A stretch of 64,000 nt of DNA from positions 1 to 64,000 of the forward strand of contig CANNZV010002619.1 in assembly GCA_947561585.1 (NCBI GenBank), given 5' to 3'. Source of the stretch: Caprella mutica (taxonomy: Eukaryota; Arthropoda; Malacostraca; Amphipoda; Caprellidae). Below are positions 23,057-34,890 of this stretch, piece by piece. A model generated the notes under the pieces. That model did not search any database. It saw only the letters and a program-made list of their open reading frames with translations, and was not told where the DNA came from. The translations under genes and the position numbers were made by a program. Position 1 is the first letter of the stretch, and the number at the start of each line of letters is the position of its first letter.

Positions 23057-23335
23057 TGTGTGAGTACCTATTGCTCTGCAGATTCGTGGACAATCTCCCA
23101 CATCCTCACACAATGTCCAACACTACACCAACACAGGATCTTACACAATATTTCACTGAAGTACCTTTGGAGCCACCCAAATGAAGTAATTGCCTTCCTG
23201 AGGGATATAGTGTTCATCCAGGCCACCAGCAACCCCTCACGCGCATCAGGTGGATATATCACGGATGTGCTCAATTGCTCCCCCCCCCCCCTTCGTCCAA
23301 TGTGGGGGTGGGTTGAAAACAACAACACCAGCAAT
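23045..23335 (+). pseudogene. Non-LTR retrotransposon reverse transcriptase, C-terminal fragment
   Basis: The frame from about 23036 encodes TISHILTQCPTLHQHR followed by LWSHPNEVIAFLRDIVF. The pattern (T-x-x-H-[IL]-L-x-x-C-P, about 20 residues, then a short Leu/Arg helix) is the typical end of Jockey/RTE-like reverse transcriptase proteins after the RNase H or endonuclease-RT region. Everything upstream is missing, as expected of a 5'-truncated insertion. A long C-run follows (23280-23291), then AACAACAACACC. The fragment splits the piggyBac remnant. No target duplication could be fixed. A 129-codon minus-strand open frame here is only its shadow. Confidence 0.65.
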
Positions 23336-23340
23336 GAAGA

Positions 23341-23541
23341 GTGGCAAACATATATTCTAATATTATGCTTGACGAAACTCTGATTGATGTCATAGTACAT
23401 CAAACAAACAGATACAAAACAATAAAAAAAACCTTGCACCCATTTTATTCTGCTCATTTCGTAATATTGCTAGTTTGTCATTCCTTTCCAAAACAAAATA
23501 AAGGAGAAATATTTGTATACAAAGTTTCTCTTGAATAAAGT
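23341..23541 (+). pseudogene. piggyBac transposase, start of catalytic domain remnant
   Basis: The frame from 23341 encodes LDETLIDVIVHQTNRYKTIK, which fits the segment opening the piggyBac transposase domain (an F-x-D-E-[LI]-[IL]-x-x-I-V-x-x-T-N-x-Y pattern in the family). It continues 30 more codons and stops at 23536-23538 without reaching any of the three catalytic aspartates. It is separated from the acidic N-terminal piece by the retrotransposon fragment. Confidence 0.55.
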
Positions 23542-23827
23542 GCAAAAATGAAATGTAAATTTATATCTAGCTAATAAAAAATCATATAATGAACAGTACA
23601 AAAATCACTAACAGTTTACAGATATACAAAGTAATCAAAATTAGTAGGTAAAATATGCTTATTTCTGCCGTTTTAGACACTTTCTGCACACTTTCTAAAA
23701 GTTTTAATTTAAGAAAAAAAATTAAACTATTGCAGTTTTTGTACTATATGAACCATAAATAACTTATTTTTTATCACAAAATAATTTTATTTTGCATTGA
23801 ATCATAATTCAGGCATGAAAGGGTTAA

Positions 23828-26800
23828 TGCATGCATGCTCTAAGCTATTACAAAACAAATCACCTAATATTTTTATAAATAAATGTATCGAGTAGTTTTG
23901 TATCTGCAAGAAGATATCAAGATATAAATTATTCAAATAAATTTTAAGATATTGAAGAATTATAATCTTATGTTAGTCAAAATATTAATTCCTACAATAT
24001 AACAGATTACAAAAACGTGAACAAATTTTGAACATATTCGATAAAATCATAATTGATATAACACTGCCATTACTTCATTCACTTGCTTATAAATGAAGTG
24101 AATGCACCAGGATGTCCCCTTTGGAAGATTCCATGGAGTTGCATCATGGAATTAGAATGTTCCCATTCACTCTGGGTTCCCTATCGAGGACTAAATAGTT
24201 CAAAGATTTTACCCGAACCCATCGCCTCTCTTTTCTTTCTCCACTCAATTAACTGTCTTCATAAATTCTCCCTCAGCTTCATGTGCCCAGATTTCTCATT
24301 GAGTTAATTCCGTAAAATCTGCAGACTCTTTCAGTTGGCCGTGACAAGAGTACCTGATGTGCTAATCTCAAAACCAAAAAATGCTCCACTAATCAGGTAC
24401 GCAAAGAATTTAGAATGTTTTTAGGTATTTAGTGAATTTCAAAAGAACCTACTAAGCTAATTTCCCTCGTGAATTAGGAAGTGATATCGTTACCTAATTT
24501 TTCAGATATTTTTTAGGGTGTTTAAAATTTAATTTTGTAAGATGAAAGTTGATTTTGTTGGCTTCGAAGGATTACAGTTGAGTGAGCGTTATATAAACAA
24601 ATTTTCTCTCTATACCTATCATACACTTCCTCGTTTTATAGTTCTAAATTTCTGTATTAAAATAAGAATTACAATTAAAACAATTGAAACCATTGTTAAT
24701 GAAATTAACTCTTTCTAAACAGACATTTAATTATTTACCGTAAAATTTAATCAAAAACTCTGTATCATACAGATTTTAAATATCCATCATCAAGTCAAGA
24801 AATATTTACAGTTCATTTCCGTATATAACATGACGGTCATATATTGTAATTAATGATGAAATGATTATCTTTCTATGACTATAAATGGTTCGATGAAAAT
24901 CCTTTTGTAATGTAACAAATTAAAAATCGCTCAAGCCTCTCGTTTGACATTTCCACGAAAAATCCTGACCCTTATGTCTGAAATTATTATAATTTACGAT
25001 AAAATACGATGGAAAACCACCGCAATTGACTATATTAGGGAATCTAATAATAGTAAATATTCCAACTGAGATCAATGATTTCAATACAATCCGCAGTATG
25101 AAAAGTGCACCAATTGCTCCGTTGAAATAACACTGCCATTGGCTACGCTTCTAATGATTGCCGTACTAACGACTAAGTCGTGTGTAATTGGAAGCTATGA
25201 AGTGTGAATAATAGTTCATAATCATCAGCAATGTATGAGCAAATAGATTACTATGATATTGATGAATCAACCAATTGTTAATCTCAATACAATTTTTTCA
25301 TTTTCAAACGTTAGCATCCCATAATTGCACCTCTAAATCTTTACCATTCGGATAAGATTCTTATTGTCAAAGATCACTCACGAATTTTTCTTTGCAATGA
25401 ACAGAACAGACCATAAATAAAAGCTATATACACTGATAATGGTCACTCTCAAACACTCTGATGTTCTCGATTGTTATTTTAATTCTCCTGAAAATAGAAA
25501 TGCAAACAGAGAAAATGGTATCGTGGCTTTTCTTCTTTGAAATAATGACGGCATGGATCGTAGAAAAATTTATAGAATTTGTCCTTCTGTATATTCAAAT
25601 AGTGTTTCATCATCATTACATCTAATATATCCTACGAAAAATTTCTAATTCTGTCGAAAGTGTGTACAAACTTCATTTCCTCGACGGAAAATGAACACTA
25701 TGGATCTCTGACCACATCTATTATGAGTTGAAATTTCCGAAAGGGAGCTTTTCATGAAAGAGCTTCTAGAATGATCTCAAATATTTCCTCTACAACAATA
25801 TAGAGCTATGGAACTCAACCTGTTTTTTTTTTCATTTCATATTTGAGAGCCATTACTCCAGAAATAAAAAAACATTACTTCACTATTTGTTAAAGTTATT
25901 TGGTTTTAATACTCACCGATATTATTTCATTCACATCAATATTTTAGTTTGAAATTTTAAAATGCTAAAAAATGTTTTCTGAACATAATAAATGGACCCA
26001 TTGTATGAATGTTTGTAGTGCATCTTTGTAGGAAATGTGGTAATTTTCACAGCATTTAAATTTCAGGTAATATGTACTCTAAACCTTAATAATCATATAA
26101 TTTCACTAATGGTAACTAAATCTAACTTAACGAAATCCCCTTTCATAGCATTCTACTCGAAAGATAAATTCCAAATCCAATAGTTTTCGTCAAAATAAAA
26201 GCAAAGAAAACTCTTAGATGTAATTGCGACACAAGAAATTTGTTGTTATTTTCAGGATTCCATCGGGGAAACTTTTTGTCGGGGGCGTAACTTTTGAATT
26301 TTTCTCACTTCCTTGAGCGATTGAAACTTTTGAAAATGGTTATTATTTTACCGTGGAATTTTTCTGTTTTGAATGAATTGGTTAATTTAATTTTTATGCA
26401 TTTCAATTATTATTTCTTAATATTATAAGAAAAATCATATTCGATAACTAAAATCAATAAAAAGTGGGAATTTGTTGAAGAAATATTAGCTTGAAATTTT
26501 AATTCATCTGTCAATTAAAATTGTATTTAGAAAAGTAGCATTACAAAGTTTACTTACTATTTTAGAAATAATTAATTGTGATTAATAAAATTATTTTAGA
26601 ACCTACTAGTATTATTTTATTACAAACAGAAAATCAAATTCCAAATTTGGGTTACAATTTACATTATAGTTATATTTTTTGGCATAGTTTACTGAATCTA
26701 TGAATACTATATCAGTCTTAATTCTTTCATTCCAAAATATACTCATTTTCACGTAACCAAATAATATGTTTTGATCTTCTTATTAATCGAATAAAAATGA

Positions 26801-27663
26801 TATCAAAACTAGGCTAAAAAATAGCACTCTGTAAAAGTTTTTATCTCAATGAATTCAGAAGCATCATATTTTTCTGTAGGACATTCAAAGGAAGATTTGT
26901 TTTCTGTTTCCTTTTCTTTTTGAAGCACAAAATTGTATTCCAGAGATCAAATTTGGTAGAAAGTTTCTTCCTTCTCTTTGCTTGCATGAAAGGATAGAAG
27001 AGAAAGAAGGGATGAACCTTGTTCACTGGTCTTTCACATATAACCTAATATTTAAACAAGAATCCTTGGTGTTATTTTGAAAGGTATGCTGATTTAATAT
27101 GTATTTGTTCTGCGAAATATACTGAATTGATACATCTTGAGAGTGCACTGAGAGTTTTTTATCTTTTGAAAATTCGCGGCAATCTCCAAATTAAGCGAGA
27201 AAGCAGGCCTAACCAGAATGGAGGATACAATCAATTTGTCATTTAATTAGCTCATTTCATAAAAAAATATAATGGTTAAAGCTATACATTATAACTTGAA
27301 TATCGAAATAAATAGATTGCCTCTTTCGATTTCGTCAATTTCAGTTTATATGTTATTCAATACTGTTAGTGACAGAATAGGTTCTTGTCGTTACACATCG
27401 TTACCAATAGTAACAAGAGAAAAACTTAAATTTTATAAGTATTAAAGATATGTTCATATATGTATTGTTGATTAAGTTTGAGTTAGTTAGCTAAGGAGAA
27501 ATTAATTTTTATTCGTTCATTCCCCCTCTGTGCAAACTAGAGATTACAGGTATTCCAAAAGCCTTAAATCACACAGCGCAGTAATAAGATTGCGGAAATT
27601 CGGTAACTTGTGCGGAACATACTGTTTACGTTAAATGTGATTTTGAAATAAATTTAAATGAAA
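23828..27663. other. AT-rich region, no gene recognised
   Basis: Short open frames only. Bases 24076-24306 are richer in G+C and hold a 74-codon open frame without recognisable domain. I saw no tandem arrays or inverted repeats of note. Confidence 0.5.
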
Positions 27664-27765
27664 AAAGAATCACTGTGATGATGAGCTATCAAATAGATGA
27701 GTCACTGTAATAAAATAGTTACATAAAATGAGTCACTGTGATGATTTGCTATCAAGTTGATAAGT
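27664..27765. repeat. Three-unit relic of the 32-bp satellite
   Basis: TCACTGTGATGATGAGCTAT, TCACTGTAATAAAATAGTTA and TCACTGTGATGATTTGCTAT start units of 32, 31 and 32 bp. They keep the TCACTGTGATGAT and CTATCA blocks of the array at 10.6-14.0 kb, but the rest has diverged. Orientation is the same as in the main array. Flanks show no other similarity. Confidence 0.8.
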
Positions 27766-28704
27766 GAATTCGTGATATTCCAAATAACTATTATATAAAT
27801 TCAAATTTCTTTCAAATCATCATTTTTTAAATTCTAACAATACCAATTCTAATATATTTTCAAATGTTATAACTATTAATGTTTCTCTTTGCTAATGTGA
27901 AATTAGTATACTGTGAAAATCATCACAAAAACCATTATTTGTCAGTGTCTGAAACTTTCTTAATTTCTTGACTATAAATAACACTAATTATTTTAAATCT
28001 GATATTGTTTTTACCATTTTTTAGTATAGAATTGATAAAAAGAATATAGTTTTGAACTGCCAACCTGAATATTTCCATTCTTGCATCTAAAGCATCCAGA
28101 TATTGCTTGGTCCTATATTGCTGTCAGTTCTCACTTATTTCTTGCTGAGATAGATTTTCGTAATGTAGTCCAACTTTAAACTCATATCACCCAAAAATGA
28201 TAGCGTCAGCAAAATTGGGACTTGCGGAGAATCCAAGAGATGACAGAATGTAACTTGGCGGTCAGAATACTAATTCTTTGTAGGATAACCATTAAATACA
28301 TTTTATTGTTAAACTATTATTAAACTGAGTTTTCTATATTATTCTACTTGACTTTCAATAGTATATTTTAATTAAGTCAAATATCCTTTAGGAAGAATTT
28401 TGGGTTGTTCAAAATCTGAAATAATCTTGTGGCATAACTTATTTTTTTATGTCTATTATTGCTAGAATATGGTAACAAGGAATAAATTTAATAATCATTT
28501 CATGGTTTTCGAATGTTCTCTTGAGAGGACGTTGGGCTTAAAAGGGTTAAACATTTACTGTTGTCATCCTCTGTGTTAGGCCAAATTTTCCCTGTACCGA
28601 GATTAGCAGTGAGTGGAAGGCTATAAATTGTCAGTGCTAATTAGAAATATTGGTGTTAGTCCGTGCATGGCTAATAGGAAGAGCCACGTACGCTATGGAG
28701 AGAA
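27766..28704. other. No gene; possible lone TTAA-type end
   Basis: AT-rich. At 28525-28550, GAGAGGACGTTGGGCTTAAA is followed by AGGGTTAA, which looks like one end of a piggyBac-type element. I found no partner end, so it is not listed as an element. Confidence 0.4.
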
Positions 28705-28865
28705 GATTGCTGTGCAGTAATGAGGTGATAGTGGGCTTGGTGATGTATGTGCTGGGATTGATGTGCAGTGATGTGGTGATAGTGGGTCTGGTGATGTGAT
28801 GGTTAGGGTGGAATGGTTCTGTAGTGATGAGGTGAGAGTTGGATCAATGATGGATTTAGGGGTGT
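28705..28865. repeat. Short GTGATG-rich minisatellite, three units
   Basis: Units of about 50-58 bp begin at about 28710, 28760 and 28819, each with a TGCAGTGATG(T/A)GGTGATAGTGG-like core. A minus-strand open frame of 67 codons rich in Ser, Pro, His and Thr is a by-product. Confidence 0.65.
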
Positions 28866-29690
28866 GAAACGAGAAATATTGAAGAAAACAGTGCAAAATG
28901 ACTAAATTAAATCATTATATGGTTTTGTTATTTATTACTATTGTTTTGGTGCAAGTTTAATTTGATCAACAGATTCGTCTATGAATAATTATTATAGTTT
29001 GTAATTTTAGAATTAAATTTGTTCAATTGAAATATAAAATATTTTAAAAATGGGTTAAATTCATTATAATGATTCATATCTAAACTCATTCTACGTAGGG
29101 TATTATTTTAAATTAGTTTTTGAGGTATCAGTTGAAATGAATTATTTTCAAATTCATTTCCGCTATCTCAAAAATAACCTAAAAATATATTTCCGCTATG
29201 AATGACACAATGAACGACAAATTGAAGCTTCAAACCCCAGGCAATAATCATTAGGGATTTGCTCTTGAGCGTTTACAATTTAAAGTTCATGTCGTTTAGA
29301 CAAGGAGAGTGATAAAGTTTTACTAAATTTACAGCTCCCTAAACCAACTAGCAAGAAAACACAACAATTATCTGTGGCAGAGAGAGAGAGAACTATTTAG
29401 GTAAGTTTTTGTCCCTTTCGATACCATTGCAGTCAGGAAATATATAATGGGCAGCTTGTCTATTATTATTGATTATAGGTAATTTTGATAGTAGATTATA
29501 TTACTTTATAATAACTTCAGATATTATAATTGTAGCTAATTTTTGTCAGAAATGTTCAACTAAAGAAGAATTTTTAAAATTCACGAAAAATTACTTTTCG
29601 GTTTGCGTTGAATTATTTATTGTCGTAGATAGAAGATCTTTCTAGCACTGACTAAAATCACCCATCGTAAGGTAACTGATTTTGTAGCTA

Positions 29691-30680
29691 CCCACGGTGT
29701 TGTAAAAAAAAGGAAACCCATTTCCAAATTGCGTTATTTTACAAACTGCCAACGCTAGAAATTTTCTAAAAAACACTGTTTCATTCGTTTACTTTTTTTG
29801 CATCTATGTTTAAAATATTTTAAAGCAACGAATTAAAAAATGGAAATGGAAAGGGCTTACGCGTTGACGAAATACACAAATAGAGCTTCACAATATGTAT
29901 AATTCATTTCAATATGGATAATGAAGTAGTAAAAATTAAATCCTACAATTTTTCATTCAATTGACGTTTTCGTTATTTAGTTTTTCGTTCATGGAAATAA
30001 TTCTTCATCATCAATCACGATGTCTGTCATGTTTAAAAATTCTTTGGAATGTGCCTTTAGTGATTTCTAATCCGTTCCTTCAGATTGATGTTCCTGAATT
30101 TCGAATAAGTTGTTCATGAACACGATTAATATTTTCATGTGTTCGTTCTGCTCTCCTGCAACCTGATTGTCTTTTGATAAAACTGAAAGTAGTTTATTCA
30201 ATTTTGAATTTATTAACATTTGTCCATATGATCTATTTAGTTGGTGAAGAACTTTCCGAAAAGCATTGTTCAAAAAGATGTTGAACATGTTTAAAGCTTT
30301 CAATGTTCAAATAACTTAATTCTTTTGAAAGCTGCATTTTGAGGGTTTCGAATGTGAGAAATGATGTTTAATTTCTTTATTTTCTGTTATCTGAAACAAA
30401 TAATAGTTGAGTTTGATATTTTTACATCTATATAAAATGAATTTATACCTATTGTGAAGATTGTTTTTGTGTTTTTTCGTACTCGAGCAAGCAATTTTTA
30501 TTTCCCTTTCTTTAATTCGTTGCTGGATGTTTAATTTCAGTCGTAACTTTAATAGATTTAAAACATAGATGCAGAAAGAACAAACAAATACAAAAAAATG
30601 TGTTTAGAAAATTTCTACCATTAATAGTTTGTAAAATAAACTAATTCGGCAATGGGTTTCCTTTTTTGGGCCACCCTGGA
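29691..30680. mobile_element. TA-flanked transposon with ~140-bp inverted ends
   Basis: Left end CCCACGGTGTTGTAAAAAAA then GGAAACCCATT. The right end in reverse complement is TCCAGGGTGGCCCAAAAAAG then GGAAACCCATT. The match continues inward for about 140 bp (TTTTACAAACT, GAAATTTTCTAAA, GCATCTATGTTTAAAAT). TA flanks both ends. The right end resembles the CAGGGTGG start common in Tc1/mariner elements. A 78-codon minus-strand frame (30067-30303) inside is not recognisably a transposase. A related copy starts at 45662. Confidence 0.7.
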
Positions 30681-31620
30681 TATAGGAAACTTATTCATGA
30701 TAATATAGTTAAGGAATTGTACATATAATAGTTTGTGTCTAAGGCTGCGGGCCCATCAAAAGCGTTTTCACGTGAATCTGGCAGCAAAGCTAGTAGGCGT
30801 GAGCCGTGGTACGTTATTCCTATTGAACTGCTCATTCTGAAAGCGGTAATAGCAGGCGTGAAAGCTGGCATCAAAGCCAAAGTCTGCTAATTTTCGGAAA
30901 AACTTCAAACACCAATCGATTTGGTGGACAATATCTTGATAAAAAAAAATTAACTTTAATTTTCCAACCTTTCGAAAATACATTTTTATTCATCAATAGG
31001 AAATGAATATATATCTTTTTACTATTCACTTAATTAAAATACATGTATGTAAATATTTTACAATGTGTATTACTTATTGTATAGATAATAACAATATGAT
31101 TATTCTAAAATTACAATTGTGAAATTACCATATGAATTGTGAAAAATTCAAATATATTCAAACATCAATATCGACGCTAAAGTGATTATAGTGAGCGGTG
31201 TCATAATTATGCTTGCGCACAAGCATGAATTACGAAGGTTGTTTTTAATTACAGAAAAACACGATGTTCCGTTTTATTCATAACTAGGGCCCGGATTTAT
31301 AGGCACTTATGCTGTAAGAGCTATAATGCCTACAAGAGCATATAGAAAATAGGCATAATAGGCATTATGCTATTTTGCCTATTATGCATATAAATGCCTA
31401 GAAATATATAGCAAATAAGCTAATCTGACGGATAATTAAGATGTAGTTGTGTTTCTGTTCAGTTTCTATATATATATTATTGTTTATTACAATAGGACTT
31501 CCAAAATTTACTTCAGTGTGCCATATAATCATATTACCGTTTTCTTTCTTAAAGATAGAATATTTAGCAAGTCATTTTTGTATTTGTTATCGTGGTGCAC
31601 ACATCGGTAAGAATGCCTAA

Positions 31621-32050
31621 AGGGGCCTTTACACGGTAAGTGCTCAGTGCCACTTTGTGGTGACACTGCTCTATGCCACGCCCACTTTGCTACTTGCCCC
31701 ACCCTTTTTGGCAAAACTTGGTGGTGACCAAGCTATCGCTCTGAGAGCGAACGCTCACCACAAAGTGCCACTGTCTGTCAGTAGCGATTGCCAGACAATC
31801 AACAACCCCTTTCATTGGCCTAGTTGAAGAGCACCCATGCCTATGGAAAATAAAATCTAAAGATTATAAACATAAAACACTAACAGCGTTAGTGTTTAAT
31901 ATCATATTAGATGCTAACCACGATACTAAAGTGTCAGTGCCCACCAAAGCACATTCTGCTCGTGTAAAGGCGCTGAGCTAATTGGTGGGCAGTGTGGTGA
32001 AAAAAGTGTGGTGAATAGTGGCACTGACCAGTGCTCGTGTAAAGGCCCCT
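31621..32050. mobile_element. 430-bp MITE inserted in the hAT transposase start
   Basis: The ends AGGGGCCTTTACAC and GTGTAAAGGCCCCT are inverted repeats, flanked by TAA on both sides (31618-31620, 32051-32053). Deleting the MITE and one TAA rejoins ATG CCT AAA to GCT AAG CGG in frame with the rest of the transposase. A near-identical copy is at 41336-41751. The 3-bp TAA duplication and GGGCC-type ends suggest PIF/Harbinger, but the second copy is also bounded by TTAA, so the superfamily is open. A 92-codon minus-strand open frame spans its right part and has no recognisable domain. Confidence 0.9.
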
Positions 32051-33017
32051 TAAAGCTAAGCGGCCGGAGAGTGTTCGAATTAGAAGCTTAGTAGAGGAAT
32101 TTGGTGAAAATGTGTTGTTCTGTGACAATGGTGAATCAAAATGCAAGCCGTGTAACACTAAACTTAGAAGTGTTAAAAAGTGCAATATCATAGCACATTT
32201 CAAAACTAACAAACATAAATCTAATGTAGCTAGTTGTTCAGACAGGAATGAAGAAGATGAGAATTACCCTAATGTCCGTCCAAGTACTGCTCAGTTCTAC
32301 CTTGATCTCTGTTTCGCTTTGGTCAGTGCGAATATTCCAATATGGAAAATAGAAAATGATGCCTTCAAAAGCTTTCTCGAGAAATATACTGGGTTTGTTG
32401 TACCAAGTGAATCAACAATACGGAAAGCTTATGTTGGCAAGCATTACCATTCTACATTGGATAGAATTAGATCAGTAGTTGGTGACAAAAAGATATGGCT
32501 TAGCGTAGATGAGTGTACAGATTGCACTGGGAGGCAGATTGCTAATGCAATAATAGGGACAATGGAGATAGATAAAGAATCTAATATATTTTTGTTAAAT
32601 TGTGAACAATTAGATAAAACCAATAGCGTAACAATAGCTCAGTTCATTGAATCATCCCTTTGTTTGTTATGGCCAGATGGAATAAAATTTGATAATATTT
32701 TACTGTTAGTCACAGATGCAGCGTCTTACATGAAGAAAACAGCGTCCTCTTTACGAATCCTGTACCCAAATATGATTCACCTAACTTGCCTCGCGCACGG
32801 TTTACACAGAATTGCTGAGGAAGTTCGAGCTCAATTCAAGGATATAGATGAATTGATTTCAAATGGTAAGAAGATATTTCTTAAATGTCCCAGACGATGT
32901 GAAATCTTTCGCGAGCTAGCTCCAGATGTGCCACTTCCCCCGCAGCCTGTCGTAACTAGACGGGGAACGTGGCTTACTGCTGCAATGTACTACGCAAAAC
33001 ATTTACCCGCTATTCAG

Positions 33018-33342
33018 GTAAGATATATTAATTCTGTTGCAGCCATTTAATCCATTAGTACGGTTGAACATATAGCTATAACTGTCACATGTGAGAACTT
33101 AAGTCTACCTAAACCGCGGAACTCCCGGAATGCCCGGAACACCCAGAACAGTAGCGAAAAATCAGAAGTAGCAAAAACTTTCAGCGGTTAAATCAAATAA
33201 TCTGACCTTATCTAACCTTCTCTTAAATGTACATTGACTTTTCACTACTGTTCCGGAAGTTCCGGGCATTCCGAGAATTCCGCAATTTAAATCCTTCCTG
33301 GAAACTTTGTTTATAACTGTATTTCTTTCCGTATTTCACCAG
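33018..33342 (+). other. Intron of the hAT transposase containing a CCGGAA-rich foldback
   Basis: GT...AG intron of 325 nt. Inside it, 33113-33154 (GCGGAACTCCCGGAATGCCC through CAGAACAGTAG) is repeated inverted at 33245-33287 (CTACTGTTCCGGAAGTTCCG through ATTCCGC). The arms of about 40 bp enclose about 90 bp and are much richer in G+C than their surroundings. It may be a small MITE that landed in the intron. Confidence 0.75.
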
Positions 33343-34429
33343 AACGTCATCGAGTCATTTAATCCTGATGATGCCACTTCCATTAAAATCGTCCAAGAGT
33401 TGTTGAAGGAACAGTCTACACAGCACAACTTACTTTACATATCTGCAAATTTTTCATCTTTGGCCAATTCCATAAAGAAATTGGAAGAGAGAATTTTAGA
33501 AATGGTAAAATCACTTGAAATATTTCATTCGGCTCTAAGGAATATCAGTGTGGCCTGTGGTGAAGTCGGCAAACGAATCAATGCAAAAGCGGAACAAGTT
33601 GTTACCAATAATCCTGGTTTAAAAACAATTGAAAATCTTAGAGGTATCATTGTTGGACAAGAAGTAAATATGGAGAGGAAGTTTGCTCAGAATGCTGTGT
33701 ACTTCAAGTATGGGCCATTAACTTCAGTTGAAGTAGAGAGAAGCTTCTCAAAATTGACTATGCTATTGAGTGACCAGAGACTTTCACTAAAAACAGAAAA
33801 TGTTAGAAAACTATTAACTATATCTTCCAACTATTAATGTTTTGTTATATAATGATAAATTTATTTGTATTTCTTTGTTTCTATTAATTATATAAATGTT
33901 CAATATAATTTAAAATTATTGTTTCAGTTCTTTTCATAAATGTATTTATACAAATAAAATTAATATGCAATATAAATGTTCAATTTCCTGCCTGCGATGT
34001 AAAATACATACCTCAGTCTCCGTAAAATAGCTGGACATATTTTTAATGCTAGTGCAAAAGAAAACTATGACATAGAGCATATACTTCTCTAATAATAAGT
34101 GCCTATTTTGCCTACAAAGCTGGATATATGAGCATATTTTATAGCGCTATTTTGACTAGATTTTTAGTGCTATTTCAACTATTTTTAAGTGCCTATAAAT
34201 CCGGGCCCTGTTCATAACATATCCTTATATATATTTTTAATATTTTAAATTTTTAGTTTTTAAATTTTTAAATTATATTTTTAATATATATTTTTCATAA
34301 ATATATATATTTAATATATTTTTTATTTAATAATATTTTATATTTACCCAAGGAATATTCCATGGTGATCATTTTTTGATATTGGGGGAATGCAATTTTT
34401 TGACACTTTTATGAAATAATCCCATAAAT

Positions 34430-34890
34430 CACAAGGGAATATCTGGGGAATCACAGAGATGAATCTCAATGGAATAATGAAGGAATGCCAATGGAATGAG
34501 TAATCCATAGATGGAGGGGATAATGAAGGAATACCAATTGAAATAAGACATCTAAAGTAAGAGGGAATATTGAAGGAATACCTATGGAATAAGACATCTA
34601 AATGAGGAGGGAATATTGAAGGAAAACCTATGGAATAAGACAACTAAAGGATGAGGGAATATTGAAGGAATACATATGGAATAGGACATCTAAAGGAAGA
34701 GGGAATAATGAAGGAATACCTATGGAATAAGACATCTAAGGTAAGAGGGAATTTTGAAGGATTACCTATGGAATAAGACATCTATAGGAATAGGGAATAT
34801 TGAAAAGATATCTTTTGAATGAATCATCCTAAGGAAGAGGGAATATTGAAGAAGTACAAATGAAATAAGACATCCAAAAGGAGATGGATC
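34430..34890. repeat. 46-bp minisatellite (GGGAATATTGAAGGAATACC)
   Basis: GAGGGAATATTGAAGGAATA followed by CCTATGGAATAAGACATCTA recurs exactly every 46 bp at 34563, 34609, 34655, 34701 and 34747, with degenerate units on both sides; about nine to ten units in all. The GGGAATATT core is shared with the 51-bp array near 54.4 kb. A minus-strand open frame of 99 codons is a by-product. Confidence 0.85.

Larger units (their letters stand above)
22112..23823 (+). mobile_element. Degraded piggyBac transposon
   Basis: It is bounded by TTAA (22108-22111 and 23824-23827), with ends CCCTTTAAGG and CATGAAAGGG. Total length is 1,712 bp, shorter than a typical 2.4 kb autonomous piggyBac. A perfect 18-bp palindrome TGTAGACTATAGTCTACA lies just inside the left end; an inverted relative (TGTAGACTATGTTCTACA) is at 22482-22499. 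Two pieces of transposase-like reading frame flank a non-LTR retrotransposon fragment. The catalytic core is missing. Confidence 0.75.
31613..33837 (+). pseudogene. hAT transposase, one intron, interrupted after codon 3 by a MITE
   Basis: Exon 1 would be 31613-31620 plus 32054-33017 and exon 2 33343-33837. The intron has donor CAG|GTAAGA and acceptor TTTCACCAG|AAC and keeps the frame (phase 0); together they give 488 codons. In order: a BED-like zinc finger (C33-x2-C36-x14-H51-x5-H57), the first catalytic Asp in LSVDECTD (D155), the second in VTDAASY (D224), the hAT CxxH motif in HLTCLAHGLH, and the C-terminal dimerisation/catalytic block with VERSFSK (E456). It resembles the short hAT proteins related to CGGBP1 (from memory). 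Apart from the MITE no stop or frameshift is seen. AATAAA at 33953 could be the polyadenylation signal. The MITE separates the ATG from the rest, so protein is probably not made normally. Confidence 0.9.
31285..34210 (+). mobile_element. hAT-superfamily DNA transposon, 2,926 bp
   Basis: It is flanked by a perfect 8-bp duplication TTCATAAC (31277-31284 and 34211-34218), the hallmark of hAT insertion. The inverted ends are TAGGGCCCGGATTTATAGGC and GCCTATAAATCCGGGCCCTG, differing only in the outermost base; the subterminal regions are rich in TATAGGCA-type motifs. The element carries a two-exon transposase. A 430-bp MITE is inserted in its first codons and a probable MITE lies in its intron. The perfect target duplication suggests a fairly recent insertion. 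Confidence 0.95.

Noticed and set aside
23068..23457. 129-codon minus-strand open frame as a gene
   Set aside because: It lies opposite the reverse transcriptase fragment, whose plus-strand reading shows a recognisable HILTQCP motif.
28525..28550. piggyBac-type end AAAAGGGTTAA
   Set aside because: No matching TTAACCC partner was found within several kilobases, so no element can be bounded.
31934..32212. Minus-strand open frame over the MITE and transposase start
   Set aside because: It spans the MITE junction, so it cannot be an ancestral gene, and has no domain.
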